Assembly: GCF_002072105.2 (NCBI RefSeq)
Contig: NZ_MTBC01000001.1
Location: 372,001 to 436,000 of the forward strand
From: Croceivirga radicis
GTDB taxonomy: Bacteria; Bacteroidota; Bacteroidia; Flavobacteriales; Flavobacteriaceae
Reading direction: 5' to 3'
Length of the DNA stretch: 64,000 nucleotides
Below the pieces are notes generated by a model, which worked only from the letters and a program-made list of their open reading frames with translations, made no database searches and was not told where the DNA came from. Shown here piece by piece: positions 27,577 through 37,643 of the stretch. Made by a program: the position numbers and the translations under genes. How positions within the stretch are numbered: the stretch's first letter is position 1; each line of letters opens with the position of its first letter.

Positions 27577-28068
27577 ATGGATATTAAAGAAATTCAAAGT
27601 CTAATAAAGTTTGTGGCCAAATCTGGCGCAAGTGAAGTTAAACTGGAGATGGAAGATATTAAAATCACCATCAGAACAGGTAGCCAAGGTTCTGGCGGTG
27701 AAACTACCATTGTACAACAAATACCAATGGCGCAAGCGCCAGTGGCCCAAGCTCCAGCACCTGCTGCAGCCCCAGCGCCAGCAGCTGCCGCCGCCCCAGA
27801 AGCTGCAAAAGCGGATGATGATTCTAAATACATCACCATTAAATCTCCTATTATTGGTACTTTCTATAGAAAGCCTTCGCCAGATAAGCCAGCTTTTGTA
27901 GAGGTAGGTAAAGACATTAAAGAAGGAGACGTACTTTGTGTTATTGAAGCCATGAAATTGTTCAATGATATTGAGTCTGAGGTTTCCGGTAAAATCGTTA
28001 AGATCTTAGTAGACGATTCTTCTCCGGTAGAGTTTGATCAACCATTGTTTTTGGTAGACCCTAGTTAA
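27577..28068 (+). CDS. accB: Biotin carboxyl carrier protein of acetyl-CoA carboxylase
   Basis: 163 residues. An N-terminal domain (1-45) joins a flexible Ala/Pro/Gln linker (about 47-80) to the C-terminal biotinyl domain. The biotin attachment site is EAMKL with Lys127; most bacteria have EAMKM, so Leu replaces the usual Met. The protein carries the carboxyl group from AccC to the carboxyltransferase. It lies 25 bp after fabH and 81 bp before accC. Confidence 0.97.
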   Translation: MDIKEIQSLIKFVAKSGASEVKLEMEDIKITIRTGSQGSGGETTIVQQIPMAQAPVAQAPAPAAAPAPAAAAAPEAAKADDDSKYITIKSPIIGTFYRKPSPDKPAFVEVGKDIKEGDVLCVIEAMKLFNDIESEVSGKIVKILVDDSSPVEFDQPLFLVDPS

Positions 28069-28149
28069 TAAAAATTTCAATTAGCCAATTCCAGTTTTGG
28101 AGATTTTCAGAACAGGTTACTTCTACATTGAATTTTTAAACAAAACATT

Positions 28150-29502
28150 ATGTTCAAAAAAATATTAATTGCCAATAGGGGAGAAATTGCATTAAGGGTT
28201 ATACGTACCTGTAAAGAAATGGGTATAAAGACCGTAGCAGTTTATTCAAAGGCAGATGAGGAAAGTTTGCACGTACGTTTTGCAGATGAAGCGGTTTGTA
28301 TTGGGCCTGCTCCAAGTAGTGAATCGTACTTAAAGATTCCAAATATTATAGCTGCTGCAGAGATTACCAATGCAGATGCCATACATCCAGGTTACGGTTT
28401 CTTGTCAGAGAATTCTAAATTCTCTAGAATCTGTGCAGAACACGATATTAAGTTTATTGGTGCTTCTGGGGAGCAAATAGATAAAATGGGAGATAAGGCT
28501 ACGGCCAAAGAAACCATGAGAAAAGCTGGTGTACCTACGGTACCCGGTTCTGAAGGGCTTTTAAAAGATGTTGCCCACGCTAAAAAGGAAGCCGGTAAAA
28601 TGGGCTATCCCGTAATGATCAAAGCTACTGCTGGTGGTGGTGGTAAAGGTATGCGTGCCATTTGGTCAGAAGAAGAAATGGAAAGCAATTTTGAAAGTGC
28701 CGTACAAGAAGCAAAAGCTTCTTTTGGAAACGGTGGCATGTACATGGAAAAGCTTATTGAAGAGCCAAGGCACATAGAAATACAGGTGGTTGGGGATCAG
28801 TATGGGAAGGCCTGTCACCTATCTGAAAGAGATTGTTCCGTGCAACGTAGACACCAAAAACTTACCGAAGAAACGCCATCTCCGTTTATGACGGATAAGC
28901 TTAGGGAAGATATGGGAGCTGCAGCGGTGAAAGCCGCAGAATACATTAAGTACGAAGGTGCGGGTACGGTAGAATTTTTGGTAGACAAACACCGAAACTT
29001 CTACTTTATGGAAATGAATACACGTATACAAGTAGAACACCCAATTACCGAACAAGTAATTGATTATGATTTGATCAGAGAACAAATCTTGGTAGCTGCA
29101 GGTGTACCAATTTCAGGTAAAAATTACATCCCAAAACTACATTCTATTGAGTGTAGAATCAATGCGGAGGATCCGTTTAATGATTTTAGACCTTCTCCAG
29201 GTAAAATTACTACCCTACATACGCCAGGAGGTCATGGAGTACGTTTGGATACACACGTTTATAGCGGTTACATAATTCCGCCAAATTATGATTCCATGAT
29301 CGCTAAATTAATTACCACTGCTCAAACAAGGGAAGAGGCTATTAATAAAATGCGTAGGGCTTTGGATGAATTTGTTATTGAAGGTGTAAAAACAACTATA
29401 CCTTTTCATAGGCAATTAATGGATAGCCCAGATTATTTGGCAGGTAATTATACCACCAAGTTCATGGAAGGTTTTAAAATGGACGATAAGTATAAAGATT
29501 AG
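28150..29502 (+). CDS. accC: Biotin carboxylase subunit of acetyl-CoA carboxylase
   Basis: 450 residues. It uses ATP and bicarbonate to carboxylate the biotin of AccB. The ATP-grasp glycine loop is [12 protein letters not shown], followed by [39 protein letters not shown] residues around the Mg site and EHPITE. It closes the fabH-accB-accC run and is followed by a terminator. The accA and accD genes are not in the window. Confidence 0.98.
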   Translation: MFKKILIANRGEIALRVIRTCKEMGIKTVAVYSKADEESLHVRFADEAVCIGPAPSSESYLKIPNIIAAAEITNADAIHPGYGFLSENSKFSRICAEHDIKFIGASGEQIDKMGDKATAKETMRKAGVPTVPGSEGLLKDVAHAKKEAGKMGYPVMIKATAGGGGKGMRAIWSEEEMESNFESAVQEAKASFGNGGMYMEKLIEEPRHIEIQVVGDQYGKACHLSERDCSVQRRHQKLTEETPSPFMTDKLREDMGAAAVKAAEYIKYEGAGTVEFLVDKHRNFYFMEMNTRIQVEHPITEQVIDYDLIREQILVAAGVPISGKNYIPKLHSIECRINAEDPFNDFRPSPGKITTLHTPGGHGVRLDTHVYSGYIIPPNYDSMIAKLITTAQTREEAINKMRRALDEFVIEGVKTTIPFHRQLMDSPDYLAGNYTTKFMEGFKMDDKYKD

Positions 29503-29508
29503 TAATTT

Positions 29509-29535
29509 AACCCTCGTTTTAAACGAGGGTTTTTT
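29509..29535 (+). terminator. accC terminator touching the next start codon
   Basis: An 11-bp perfect stem (29509-29519 with 29521-29531) followed directly by T4 and then the ATG of the FAD oxidoreductase at 29536. The apex would open a few pairs to form a loop. Confidence 0.8.
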
Positions 29536-30657
29536 ATGCACTTTAGTTACTGGGAATACAAACAGTGGTTTCAACATGTAGATTATACGGTAGTTGGTAG
29601 TGGTATTGTTGGCCTATCTACGGCCTTGGCCATAAAGGAAGCGCAACCATCCGCTAGCATACTTATTTTGGAAAAAGGAAATCTTCCAGAAGGAGCAAGC
29701 ACAAAAAATGCTGGTTTTGCCTGTTTTGGAAGTGTTTCTGAGCTTTTAATGGATTTAGACACCCATTCTGAAGAAGAATTGATTGAATTGGTAAAAAGGC
29801 GTTACAACGGAATAAACGCTTTAAGGGCAATGTTTGGCGATGATGCAATTGGTTTTAAGCAATTGGGAGGGCATGAAGTATTTTTAAAAAAGGATAAAGA
29901 TTTATTTGAGCGGTGTAAAGACAAAATAGCTTATTTAAATACACTTTTTCATGAAGTATTTGTGCAAGAAGCATTTTCATTAACACCTAATAAATTTGGC
30001 TTTTCTGGTATAGAAGACCATTACATTACCCATTCTTTAGAAGGCCAATTAGACACGGGTAAACTAATGCAAGCATTGTTAAAAAAGGCACATAAAAGTG
30101 GCATAAAGATTATTAATGGCCTTAAGGTTTTGGGGTTCGATGCGATTGAAAATCAAGTTTCCGTTCAGCTAGAAAATTTTGACTTTAAAACCAAAAAATT
30201 ACTGATAACCAATAACGGATTTGCGAAGCAATTAACGGAACAAGCGGTAGAGCCGGCAAGAGCACAAGTGTTAATTACCAAACCCATCAAAAACTTACAA
30301 ATTAAGGGTACATTTCATTTAGATGCCGGCTATTATTACTTTAGAAACATAGATAACAGAATTTTACTTGGTGGAGGCAGGAATTTGGATTTTGAAGGAG
30401 AATCTACCACGCAATTAGGGAATACAGAACAAATTATATCCAAACTCAAAATGTTGTTACATCAAACCATCCTTTCTAATACTCCTTTTGAAGTAGATTA
30501 TACATGGAGTGGTATTATGGGGGTGGGCCCACGGAAAAAGCCAATTATAAAAGAGTTGACAAAGAATGTGTTTTGCGGTGTTCGTTTAGGTGGTATGGGT
30601 ATAGCAATTGGTGCTGCGGTTGGCCAAGACCTGGCAAATAAAGTTTTGAGAACATGA
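29536..30657 (+). CDS. FAD-dependent oxidoreductase of the DAO family
   Basis: 373 residues. The N-terminal dinucleotide fold is YTVVGSGIVGLSTALAIKE, and the DAO block LILEKGNLPEGASTKNAGFACFG follows. The C-terminal FAD contact is in GVRLGGMGIAIGAAVGQ. Members oxidise amines or amino acids, often D-amino acids or glycine. No substrate can be named. The ATG comes straight after the T-run of the accC terminator, so a promoter would have to lie inside accC, or the mRNA relies on read-through. Its stop overlaps the start of the next gene by 4 bp (ATGA), implying coupled translation. Confidence 0.87.
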   Translation: MHFSYWEYKQWFQHVDYTVVGSGIVGLSTALAIKEAQPSASILILEKGNLPEGASTKNAGFACFGSVSELLMDLDTHSEEELIELVKRRYNGINALRAMFGDDAIGFKQLGGHEVFLKKDKDLFERCKDKIAYLNTLFHEVFVQEAFSLTPNKFGFSGIEDHYITHSLEGQLDTGKLMQALLKKAHKSGIKIINGLKVLGFDAIENQVSVQLENFDFKTKKLLITNNGFAKQLTEQAVEPARAQVLITKPIKNLQIKGTFHLDAGYYYFRNIDNRILLGGGRNLDFEGESTTQLGNTEQIISKLKMLLHQTILSNTPFEVDYTWSGIMGVGPRKKPIIKELTKNVFCGVRLGGMGIAIGAAVGQDLANKVLRT

Positions 30658-31097
30658 TAAAGGGAGAGCTACTAGCATATTGTAAACAATTTGTAACAGG
30701 CAAATTGAAAAACCTAAACAACCGAATACAAGAGGTAAACCAAGCATTACTTTCCGAAACAAAAAGCACTGCCGGCGATAAACATGAAACAGGGCGGGCT
30801 ATGGTGCAATTAGAACGAGAGAAGTTAGGTTCGCAATTGGCAGAGTTGGAAAAAATGGAAAAGGTGCTAGCTAGAATATCAGAAACCCCAAATACCATAG
30901 GAGCTCTAGGAAGCCTTGTTGTAACGGATAAAGCAACCTATTACCTTTCTATTTCGGCAGGGCAATACAAAACAGAAAAACATGCCGTTTATTGTATTTC
31001 TACGGTATCACCAATTGGCAAGTTACTTTTAGGGAAAAAGGCAGGGGATTGTATTGAATTTAATGGCAAACCAATTACTATTAAAACAATATACTAG
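30654..31097 (+). CDS. GreA/GreB C-terminal-domain-like protein with N-terminal coiled coil
   Basis: 147 residues. Residues 15-80 are strongly helical and charged, probably a coiled coil. The rest resembles the FKBP-like C-domain of GreA/GreB: LGSLVVTDKATYYLSISAG and the signature SPIGKLLLGKKAGDCIEFNG. Gre factors enter the RNA polymerase secondary channel and rescue backtracked complexes through two acidic residues at the coiled-coil tip. Here the tip region (KSTAGDKHETGRAM) has Asp and Glu, so activity is possible but unproven. Databases sometimes call such proteins 3-oxoacyl-ACP synthase, which the sequence does not support. The start overlaps the previous gene; the stop shares CTAG with that of arfB on the other strand. 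Confidence 0.75.
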   Translation: MIKGELLAYCKQFVTGKLKNLNNRIQEVNQALLSETKSTAGDKHETGRAMVQLEREKLGSQLAELEKMEKVLARISETPNTIGALGSLVVTDKATYYLSISAGQYKTEKHAVYCISTVSPIGKLLLGKKAGDCIEFNGKPITIKTIY

Positions 31098-31501
31098 TAA
31101 TCTGGCTTTGGAGGTTTTCTCAAGTGTTTTTTTAAAGCCATTTTTTTCTTGGCGTCAAGACGTTTTAAAATGGCATTCTTACTGGGTTTGGTTGCCTTTC
31201 TTTTAGCAACCGGTTTTAGGCTGGATTCTAATATATTCCATAGCCGCTTTATTGCCAACTCTTTATTCTTGTGCTGACTTCTAGTTGTACTGCTTTGTAA
31301 AGACAAAACACCTTCTTTGGTTAGGCGATGTTGCAATTGCTCTTTTAAGCGTAGTTTTTCTAAATCGGACAGTCCGGCAGAATTGTTGATGTTAAATAGT
31401 AATTCAACTTTGGTGGCTACTTTGTTGGCATGTTGTCCACCAGGTCCACTACTTCTAACGGCTCTAAATTCTAATTCTTTAAGAATGATAGTCCTTTGCA
31501 T
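31094..31501 (-). CDS. arfB: Alternative ribosome-rescue peptidyl-tRNA hydrolase
   Basis: 135 residues. ArfB (YaeJ) frees ribosomes stalled without a stop codon by hydrolysing the peptidyl-tRNA. The catalytic GGQ is in VRSSGPGGQHANKVATKVEL. The basic C-terminal tail that threads into the mRNA channel is present (AKRKATKPSKNAILKRLDAK and KKMALKKHLRKPPK). The gene overlaps the 3' end of the upstream ABC ATPase gene by 23 bp, so they share a transcript. Confidence 0.95.
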   Translation of the reverse strand: MQRTIILKELEFRAVRSSGPGGQHANKVATKVELLFNINNSAGLSDLEKLRLKEQLQHRLTKEGVLSLQSSTTRSQHKNKELAIKRLWNILESSLKPVAKRKATKPSKNAILKRLDAKKKMALKKHLRKPPKPDY

Positions 31502-32480
31502 GCGTTTTAGAAATACGTTCCAATAGTGTTTTGGCCGTTCCTTTTAGTGCTACTTTGGTGCCGGGTATTATGGAGCGGGAATGTATAAACCAGACCATTA
31601 AATTGGTTTCGTGAAAGGCTTTGACCAAAAAATGGCTTCCTTTAAAAAAGGACTCTTCTACGGTTACCATAAAATCACTATTCTGTGTTACACTAAGCTC
31701 ATGGGGATAGACAATTATAGGTCTATCTATATAGTAACCAGGATTCAAAAAATACAATGGAATGGTGTTTGCCTCTCCAAATAAACTGGCGGCGTATAAA
31801 TTTTTAGGGTGATTGTAAACATTTTTTGTAGGCCCAAAATCTAAAATCTCACCATCTTTTAAAACTAAAGTAAGCCAAGAAAAAGGTAAAATATCGTCAG
31901 GATCGTGCGTAGCGTTGATTACCGTAATTCCCTTCTCTTTTAAATAAGGGAACAGTAACTGCTTTAATCCATTTTTTTTGAATTGGTCTATACTGCTAAA
32001 TGGCTCGTCTAACAATAATATTTTAGGCTCTTGGGCAAGTGCTTTGGCAATAGCAACGCGCTGTTGTTGGCCACCGCTTAGGTTTTTAACCTTTACATGG
32101 GCATAATCCTCAAGTTGTATCACCTCTAGCAATTCTTGAATACGTGCTTGGTGGGTTTCTGGTTCAAAAACAGACAAATGCTCACCAATATTTTCGCTTA
32201 CCGTGGTAAATGGCATTAAATCTAAATCTTGGGAAACATATTTCATATAGTTTTCCCCAGGAATTAAATTAAAATCTGGCCCCAAAACCTTTTGGTTGTT
32301 CCAAGAAACCTCTCCCTGACCCAATTTCAATTTTCCATATATAGCCTTTAAAAGTGTGCTCTTACCAGAACCACTTTCACCTATTAAAGCCAAGTGGCTT
32401 CCGTTGGGCAACTGAAAAGAGATGTCTTTTAAAATGGGGTTTTCGCCATAAGCGAAGAAAACATTATTAACCTGCAGCAT
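31479..32480 (-). CDS. ABC transporter ATP-binding protein
   Basis: 333 residues from the ATG at 32480 (a TTG six codons upstream is less likely). Walker A is GESGSGKST, the signature LSGGQQQRVAIAKAL, Walker B ILLLDEPFSSID, and the switch His is in NATHDPDD. About 100 residues follow the ATPase domain, similar in place to a TOBE regulatory domain of importer ATPases such as PotA or UgpC. No permease or binding protein is nearby, so the complex is unknown. Its end overlaps arfB by 23 bp. Confidence 0.9.
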   Translation of the reverse strand: MLQVNNVFFAYGENPILKDISFQLPNGSHLALIGESGSGKSTLLKAIYGKLKLGQGEVSWNNQKVLGPDFNLIPGENYMKYVSQDLDLMPFTTVSENIGEHLSVFEPETHQARIQELLEVIQLEDYAHVKVKNLSGGQQQRVAIAKALAQEPKILLLDEPFSSIDQFKKNGLKQLLFPYLKEKGITVINATHDPDDILPFSWLTLVLKDGEILDFGPTKNVYNHPKNLYAASLFGEANTIPLYFLNPGYYIDRPIIVYPHELSVTQNSDFMVTVEESFFKGSHFLVKAFHETNLMVWFIHSRSIIPGTKVALKGTAKTLLERISKTHAKDYHS

Positions 32481-32547
32481 AGTGTGTAATGTAAGCAATT
32501 TTGGCCTAGAATAAAAGCGGTTATCCTAAGCCAAAAGTACTCAAGTC

Positions 32548-34701
32548 TTAGTCTTTAAACTCTTTTAAAACCGATTGGTTCGGCAATTGTTCATAGCCCA
32601 TATTGAACAAGGTAAAACCAAAAATATCGGCATATTGTTCTATGGTCTTACTAACGGGTGTACCCGCGCCATGGCCTGCATTTGTTTCTATACGTATTAA
32701 CGTAGGGTTAGTACCTGCCTGCTTTTCTTGTAATTCTGCCGCAAATTTAAAACTATGCGCAGGTACCACGCGATCATCATGGTCTCCGGTGGTTACCAAT
32801 GTGGCAGGGTAACTGGTTCCTGTTTTTACGTTATGCACAGGAGAATAGCCTTTTAAATAAGTAAACATTTCTTTATTGTCTTCTGCGGTACCATAATCAT
32901 AAGCCCAACCTGCACCGGCAGTAAAAGTGTGGTAACGCAACATGTCTAGAACACCTACCGCAGGTAAAGCTACCTGCATTAAATCTGGCCGCTGCGTCAT
33001 AGTGGCACCTACTAATAGACCACCATTGGAACCACCGCGAATAGCCAAATATTCTTTAGAGGTATACTTGTTATCGATAAGATATTCTGCAGCAGCAATA
33101 AAATCGTCAAAAACGTTTTGCTTCTGTAGTTTGGTACCGGCGTCGTGCCATTCTTTTCCATATTCACCACCGCCCCTTAAGTTGGGTACGGCATACACGC
33201 CGCCTTGCTCCATCCAAACTGCGTTGGCTATACTAAAAGAAGGTGTAAGGCTAATATTAAAGCCACCATAGCCATAAAGTATAGTTGGGTTTTTGCCGTT
33301 TAGTTCTAGTCCCTTTTTATGGGTAATGATCATAGGTACCTTGGTACCATCTTTGGAAGTATAGAATACTTGTGTAGATTCGTAATCTGAAGGATTAAAA
33401 TCGATTTCTGGTTTCCAGTATTGCTCGTATTTACCTGTTTCTACGTTATACTTATAAGAAGATCCTGGGGTATTGTAATTGGTAAAAGAAAAATAAAACT
33501 CTTTGTCTTCATCTTTACCGCCAAAACCACCAGCACTACCCACTCCTGGAAGTTCTACTTCTCGTATTAATTTTCCATCGTAGTTATATTGGTAAACTTT
33601 TGAAATGGCATCTACCATATATTCTGTAAAGAAATAGCCACCACCTTTACCGGCAGTTAAAACATGCTCTGTTTCTGGAATTACATCTTTCCAGTTTTCC
33701 GGGGTTGGGTTGGCTACCGTAGTAACCACAATTTTTTTGTTTGGCGCCTCCAAATTGGTCACCATCCAAATTTGGTCACCTTCATTATCAATCACGTAAG
33801 TATCAGAGTCGGTATGGTCTAAGAGGGTAACTAAAGGGCTGTTTGCCTTAGTTAAATCTTTCATGAATAATTTATTGCCAGAAGTAGATACAGATGCCGA
33901 AATAAACAAGAAACGTTCATCTTCTGATACACGGCCACCTACATATCTGTGTTTTTCAGCTTCGGTACCACCAAATACAAGTTCATCTTCTGCTTGTGGT
34001 GTGCCCACCTTATGGTAGTAAAGTTTATGCTGATCTGTTTTAGCAGATAATTCACTTCCTTTAGGCTTGTCATAGCTAGAATAGAAGAAACCTTCATTTC
34101 CTTTCCATGAAATTCCAGAGAACTTGATGTCTACCAAGGTATCCTCTACCTGCTCCATGGTTTCTGTATCAATAACTATAGCTTTTCTCCAATCAGAACC
34201 TCCTTCTGAAATTAAATAGGCGGCCATAGAACCATCTTCTGTAAAACTAAGCCCCATTAAGGAGGTGGTGCCGTCTTCAGAAAACTCATTTGGGTCTAAG
34301 AAGATTTCTTCGGCACCATCTTCTTTTTTTCTATAGACAACATATTGGTTCTGTAGTCCATCGTTCTTATAAAAATAAGTGTATTTCCCTTCTTTAAAAG
34401 GCGAACCTAATTTTTCATAATTCCACAATTTTTCAAGACGATTTTTTAAATCGGTACGGAATGGAATTTTATCCAGATAGCCGAATGTTGTTTTGTTTTG
34501 GGACTTCACCCATTCTTCGGTTTCTGGGCTTCTATCATCTTCTAACCAGCGGTAGGGGTCTTTTACTTCCTCACCAAAATACACGTTTACCGTATCTACT
34601 TTCTTCGTTTCTGGGTACGTCACAACAATAGGTTCAGGTTTTGATTCATTTTTACAGGCCACGGCAGCACCAATGGCCAGTAGATAAATTAGTTTTTTCA
34701 T
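32548..34701 (-). CDS. Prolyl oligopeptidase family serine peptidase (S9A), lipoprotein
   Basis: 717 residues from the ATG at 34701; the frame is open 16 codons further but [16 protein letters not shown] is a clear lipoprotein signal with the lipobox AVAC. The enzyme cuts short peptides after proline. A beta-propeller (about 70-420) covers the active site, and the alpha/beta-hydrolase domain carries the triad: Ser in [11 protein letters not shown] (near 556), Asp in [11 protein letters not shown] (near 640) and His in NAGHGAGTP (near 675). Residues DPYRWLEDD near the start are typical of the family. It is on its own transcript and is another secreted peptidase in this window. Confidence 0.95.
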   Translation of the reverse strand: MKKLIYLLAIGAAVACKNESKPEPIVVTYPETKKVDTVNVYFGEEVKDPYRWLEDDRSPETEEWVKSQNKTTFGYLDKIPFRTDLKNRLEKLWNYEKLGSPFKEGKYTYFYKNDGLQNQYVVYRKKEDGAEEIFLDPNEFSEDGTTSLMGLSFTEDGSMAAYLISEGGSDWRKAIVIDTETMEQVEDTLVDIKFSGISWKGNEGFFYSSYDKPKGSELSAKTDQHKLYYHKVGTPQAEDELVFGGTEAEKHRYVGGRVSEDERFLFISASVSTSGNKLFMKDLTKANSPLVTLLDHTDSDTYVIDNEGDQIWMVTNLEAPNKKIVVTTVANPTPENWKDVIPETEHVLTAGKGGGYFFTEYMVDAISKVYQYNYDGKLIREVELPGVGSAGGFGGKDEDKEFYFSFTNYNTPGSSYKYNVETGKYEQYWKPEIDFNPSDYESTQVFYTSKDGTKVPMIITHKKGLELNGKNPTILYGYGGFNISLTPSFSIANAVWMEQGGVYAVPNLRGGGEYGKEWHDAGTKLQKQNVFDDFIAAAEYLIDNKYTSKEYLAIRGGSNGGLLVGATMTQRPDLMQVALPAVGVLDMLRYHTFTAGAGWAYDYGTAEDNKEMFTYLKGYSPVHNVKTGTSYPATLVTTGDHDDRVVPAHSFKFAAELQEKQAGTNPTLIRIETNAGHGAGTPVSKTIEQYADIFGFTLFNMGYEQLPNQSVLKEFKD

Positions 34702-34808
34702 GGTTGTATAAGCAATTAGTCTATCTAAAAATACCAATGAATAAGCCAATCTAATGATTGGGCATGAATCTCTTAACTATTTTTAACGTTCTAAATGCGT
34801 TTACAATT

Positions 34809-34839
34809 AAAAAGGGACATGATTGAAAAATCATGCCCC
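34809..34839 (-). terminator. asd terminator
   Basis: On the minus strand a stem of 11 pairs (34839-34829 with 34824-34814, one G-U pair) with a 4-nt loop is followed by U5. It starts 27 bp after the asd stop. Confidence 0.8.
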
Positions 34840-34865
34840 TCATATATTTTTTGGATGCTAAACTT

Positions 34866-35855
34866 TTATACAAGTTTATTTGCCACCAAGTACTCTGCAA
34901 TTTGAACGGCATTGGTAGCTGCCCCTTTTCTTAAGTTATCGGCAACAATCCACATATTTAATGTGTTGGGTTGCGTTTCATCTCTACGCATGCGGCCAAC
35001 GAATACCTCATCTTTATCGTGCGCGTAAATGGGCATAGGATAACTATTTGCCGCTGGGTTGTCTTGCACTACTATACCTGGTGTATTGTTTAGAATTTCT
35101 CTAACTTCATTTAAATCAAAATCATTGCGAAACTCTACATTAACACTTTCAGAATGTCCCCCGGCAGTAGGGATACGAACCGCAGTAGCTGTTATGCTAA
35201 ACGTTCTATCGTCCAATATTTTTTGTGGTTCACGAGCCAATTTCATTTCTTCTTTGGTGTAACCGTTTTCCATGAAAACATCGCAATGTGGTAAAGCATT
35301 CTTATTTATAGGATAAGGATAGGCCATTTCGCCTTTGATTCCTTGAGCCTCATTTTCCATTTGTTCAACTGCCTTAACACCTGTTCCAGAAACCGACTGA
35401 TAGGTAGAAACAATAACGCGTTTCATTCCATATTTTTTGTGTAAAGGGTTTAACGCCATAACCAATTGTATGGTAGAACAATTGGGATTGGCAATAATTT
35501 TGTCTTCTTTGGACAAAACATTGGCATTTATTTCTGGTACTACTAACTTTTTATCTGGGTCCATACGCCAAGCAGAAGAATTATCTACCACAGTGGTACC
35601 AACTTCTGCAAATTTTGGCGCCCATGTTAAAGAAGTGTCTCCGCCTGCAGAAAAGATGGCTATATCCGGTTTTGATTCTACAGCGGTTTGTAACCCTATC
35701 ACCGTATGTTCTTCACCTTTATATGTCAATTTCTTACCTACGGAACGCTCAGAAGCAACCAATAACAATTCTGAAATGGGAAAATTACGTTCTGCCAATA
35801 CTTTTAGCATTACTTCGCCAACCATACCGGTAGCGCCAACTACAGCTACTTTCAT
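34866..35855 (-). CDS. asd: Aspartate-semialdehyde dehydrogenase
   Basis: 329 residues. It reduces aspartyl phosphate to the semialdehyde, on the way to lysine, methionine, threonine and diaminopimelate. The NADP site is VAVVGATGMVGEVMLKVL. The nucleophile is Cys126 in IANPNCSTIQLV, and the substrate-binding His is in IPTAGGHSESVNVEF. It is a single-gene transcript with its own terminator. Confidence 0.97.
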   Translation of the reverse strand: MKVAVVGATGMVGEVMLKVLAERNFPISELLLVASERSVGKKLTYKGEEHTVIGLQTAVESKPDIAIFSAGGDTSLTWAPKFAEVGTTVVDNSSAWRMDPDKKLVVPEINANVLSKEDKIIANPNCSTIQLVMALNPLHKKYGMKRVIVSTYQSVSGTGVKAVEQMENEAQGIKGEMAYPYPINKNALPHCDVFMENGYTKEEMKLAREPQKILDDRTFSITATAVRIPTAGGHSESVNVEFRNDFDLNEVREILNNTPGIVVQDNPAANSYPMPIYAHDKDEVFVGRMRRDETQPNTLNMWIVADNLRKGAATNAVQIAEYLVANKLV

Positions 35856-35969
35856 CAGTTTTAAATTTAAGGTTGTAAAGTTAAGTCTAGTAAATTTGTA
35901 AACAAGCGTTTTCGGTTGAAATATATAAAAAACAACAAAAAGTTATAAATATAACATTTGGGTTTAATT

Positions 35970-36004
35970 AAAAAAAACCGCCCACAAGGATTCCTGTAGG
36001 CGGC
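35970..36004 (-). terminator. mscL terminator
   Basis: On the minus strand an imperfect GCCGCC...GGCGG-type stem with a short loop is followed by a run of eight U. It lies about 57 bp after the mscL stop and before asd. Confidence 0.7.
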
Positions 36005-36060
36005 TTAAAGTTAAAAATAGGTGTAGCGGTTGTCCTTCCCTAATTTGGGAAAGGCTACGA

Positions 36061-36462
36061 TTATTTTTTCAACGCATCTCTAATTTCCATCAAAAGGTCT
36101 TTTTCAGACGGTCCTGGATCCGGAGCTGGCGCTTCTTCTTCTTTTTTCTTCATTTTGTTAACACCCTTTACGATCATGAACATTACAAATGCCACAATGA
36201 TAAAGTCGATAACGTTGGTTAAGAATTCTCCGTACAATACGGCAACCTCTCCAACGGTTTCTCCTGCCTCGTTCACGGTACCTTCAGTTATAATGTATTT
36301 TAAATCTTTAAAGTCGGCATTAAATATTAAACCGATAAGTGGGGAAACAATACCACCAGTAAATGAGGCTACTACCTTGTTAAAAGCAGCACCCATTACG
36401 AAACCTACAGCGATATCCACTAGGTTTCCTTTCATTGCAAAGTCTTTAAACTCTTTAAGCAT
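36061..36462 (-). CDS. mscL: Large-conductance mechanosensitive channel
   Basis: 133 residues. MscL opens under membrane tension and releases solutes during hypo-osmotic shock. The N-terminal helix and TM1 are MLKEFKDFAMKGNLVDIAVG and FVMGAAFNKVVASF; TM2 is NVIDFIIVAFVMFMIVKGV. The charged C-terminus (KKKEEEAPAPDP) and a terminal helix are typical. It stands alone with a terminator downstream. Confidence 0.97.
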   Translation of the reverse strand: MLKEFKDFAMKGNLVDIAVGFVMGAAFNKVVASFTGGIVSPLIGLIFNADFKDLKYIITEGTVNEAGETVGEVAVLYGEFLTNVIDFIIVAFVMFMIVKGVNKMKKKEEEAPAPDPGPSEKDLLMEIRDALKK

Positions 36463-36539
36463 TTTTACAGATTATAATGGTTAATAGATAGCGAAAGTAC
36501 AAAATTCACAAAAATTAAGAAGTGTTTAACAAAAAAACA

Positions 36540-37643
36540 CTACAAAATTTTACGTTTTACCCTAGCGCCGATTCCTGTGAGCAATTCATAAGAAATGGTT
36601 TTTGCCGTGCCTGCCATTTTATCAGCACTATGGTTGGCACCAAAAAGTAAAACTTCATCTCCTTCTTGGCATGGTATACCGGTTACATCTACCATAATCA
36701 TATCCATACAAACATTACCGATTATAGGTGCCCAATGCTGATGTATTTGTACAGCGGTTTTACCGTTTCCGTATTGTCTGCCTATACCGTCTGCATGGCC
36801 TATGGGTAAAGTTGCCGTACGCATAGGTTTATCTGCAACAAAGGCCCGGTTATAGCCAATGCTTTCTCCTTTTTCTATGGAATGTATTTGTGAAATAACC
36901 GTTTTTAACGTAGCTACAGGTTTTAGCTCTTTATCGTACTTAGCTTCATTACCATAACCGTATAGCCCAATGCCGCTTCTAACCATATCAAAGTGTGCTT
37001 CTGGATAATTTAAAATACCAGAAGTATTGCACATGTGCATCATGGGTTTGTAACCAATTAGTTTAGATAAAGCATTAGTATCTTTAATAAAGTGCGCTAT
37101 TTGGTTGGTGCTAAAGGTTTTCTCTTCTAAATCTTCAGATGCTGCCAAATGGGATAATACGCTTTTAATGAAAACGCTTTCCGTTTGATTTATCTTGTTG
37201 GCGATATTTTCAATATTTTCTGCCTTAAGCCCAAGTCTATTAAGACCGGTGTTGAATTTTAGATGAACAAGGTATTTCTTAACCCCTTTTTGTTCGGCTA
37301 AGTAAATAAAGTCTGCAATTATTTTTTCGCTATACAGGTTTGGCTCTAAATTGTATTGAATAACCTCTTCAAAATTTGCCTTTAAGGGGTGCAATACCAA
37401 AATGGGTAATGTTAGGCCCGCGTTTCTTAACAAAACACCTTCTTTGGCATAAGCCACGGCCAAGTAATCTGCCCCCAGTGCTTCTAGCTTTTTTGCAATG
37501 GCAACCATGTCACTACCATAGGCAAACGCCTTTACCACCCCAAGAAATTTAGCGCCGTTCTCTATTTTAGATTTTAAATAATGGTAATTATGGCTTAGCG
37601 CATCTAGGTCTAAGAACAAGGTGGTTTCCTCAACATTACTCAT
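36540..37643 (-). CDS. alr: Alanine racemase
   Basis: 367 residues. It makes D-alanine for peptidoglycan using PLP. The PLP Lys is Lys38 in [12 protein letters not shown], a variant of the common [20 protein letters not shown] lies near 225, and the catalytic Tyr region is [15 protein letters not shown] near 260. [10 protein letters not shown] follows near 310. The start overlaps the end of tdk by 8 bp, so the two are co-translated. Confidence 0.96.
   Translation of the reverse strand: MSNVEETTLFLDLDALSHNYHYLKSKIENGAKFLGVVKAFAYGSDMVAIAKKLEALGADYLAVAYAKEGVLLRNAGLTLPILVLHPLKANFEEVIQYNLEPNLYSEKIIADFIYLAEQKGVKKYLVHLKFNTGLNRLGLKAENIENIANKINQTESVFIKSVLSHLAASEDLEEKTFSTNQIAHFIKDTNALSKLIGYKPMMHMCNTSGILNYPEAHFDMVRSGIGLYGYGNEAKYDKELKPVATLKTVISQIHSIEKGESIGYNRAFVADKPMRTATLPIGHADGIGRQYGNGKTAVQIHQHWAPIIGNVCMDMIMVDVTGIPCQEGDEVLLFGANHSADKMAGTAKTISYELLTGIGARVKRKIL

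Noticed and set aside
27594-27839. Ala/Gly-rich minus-strand ORF opposite accB
   Set aside because: It is the complement of the AccB Ala/Pro linker and carries no independent coding evidence.
34702-34749. 16-residue extension before the prolyl oligopeptidase
   Set aside because: It would precede and spoil a clear lipoprotein signal peptide that begins at the ATG at 34701.
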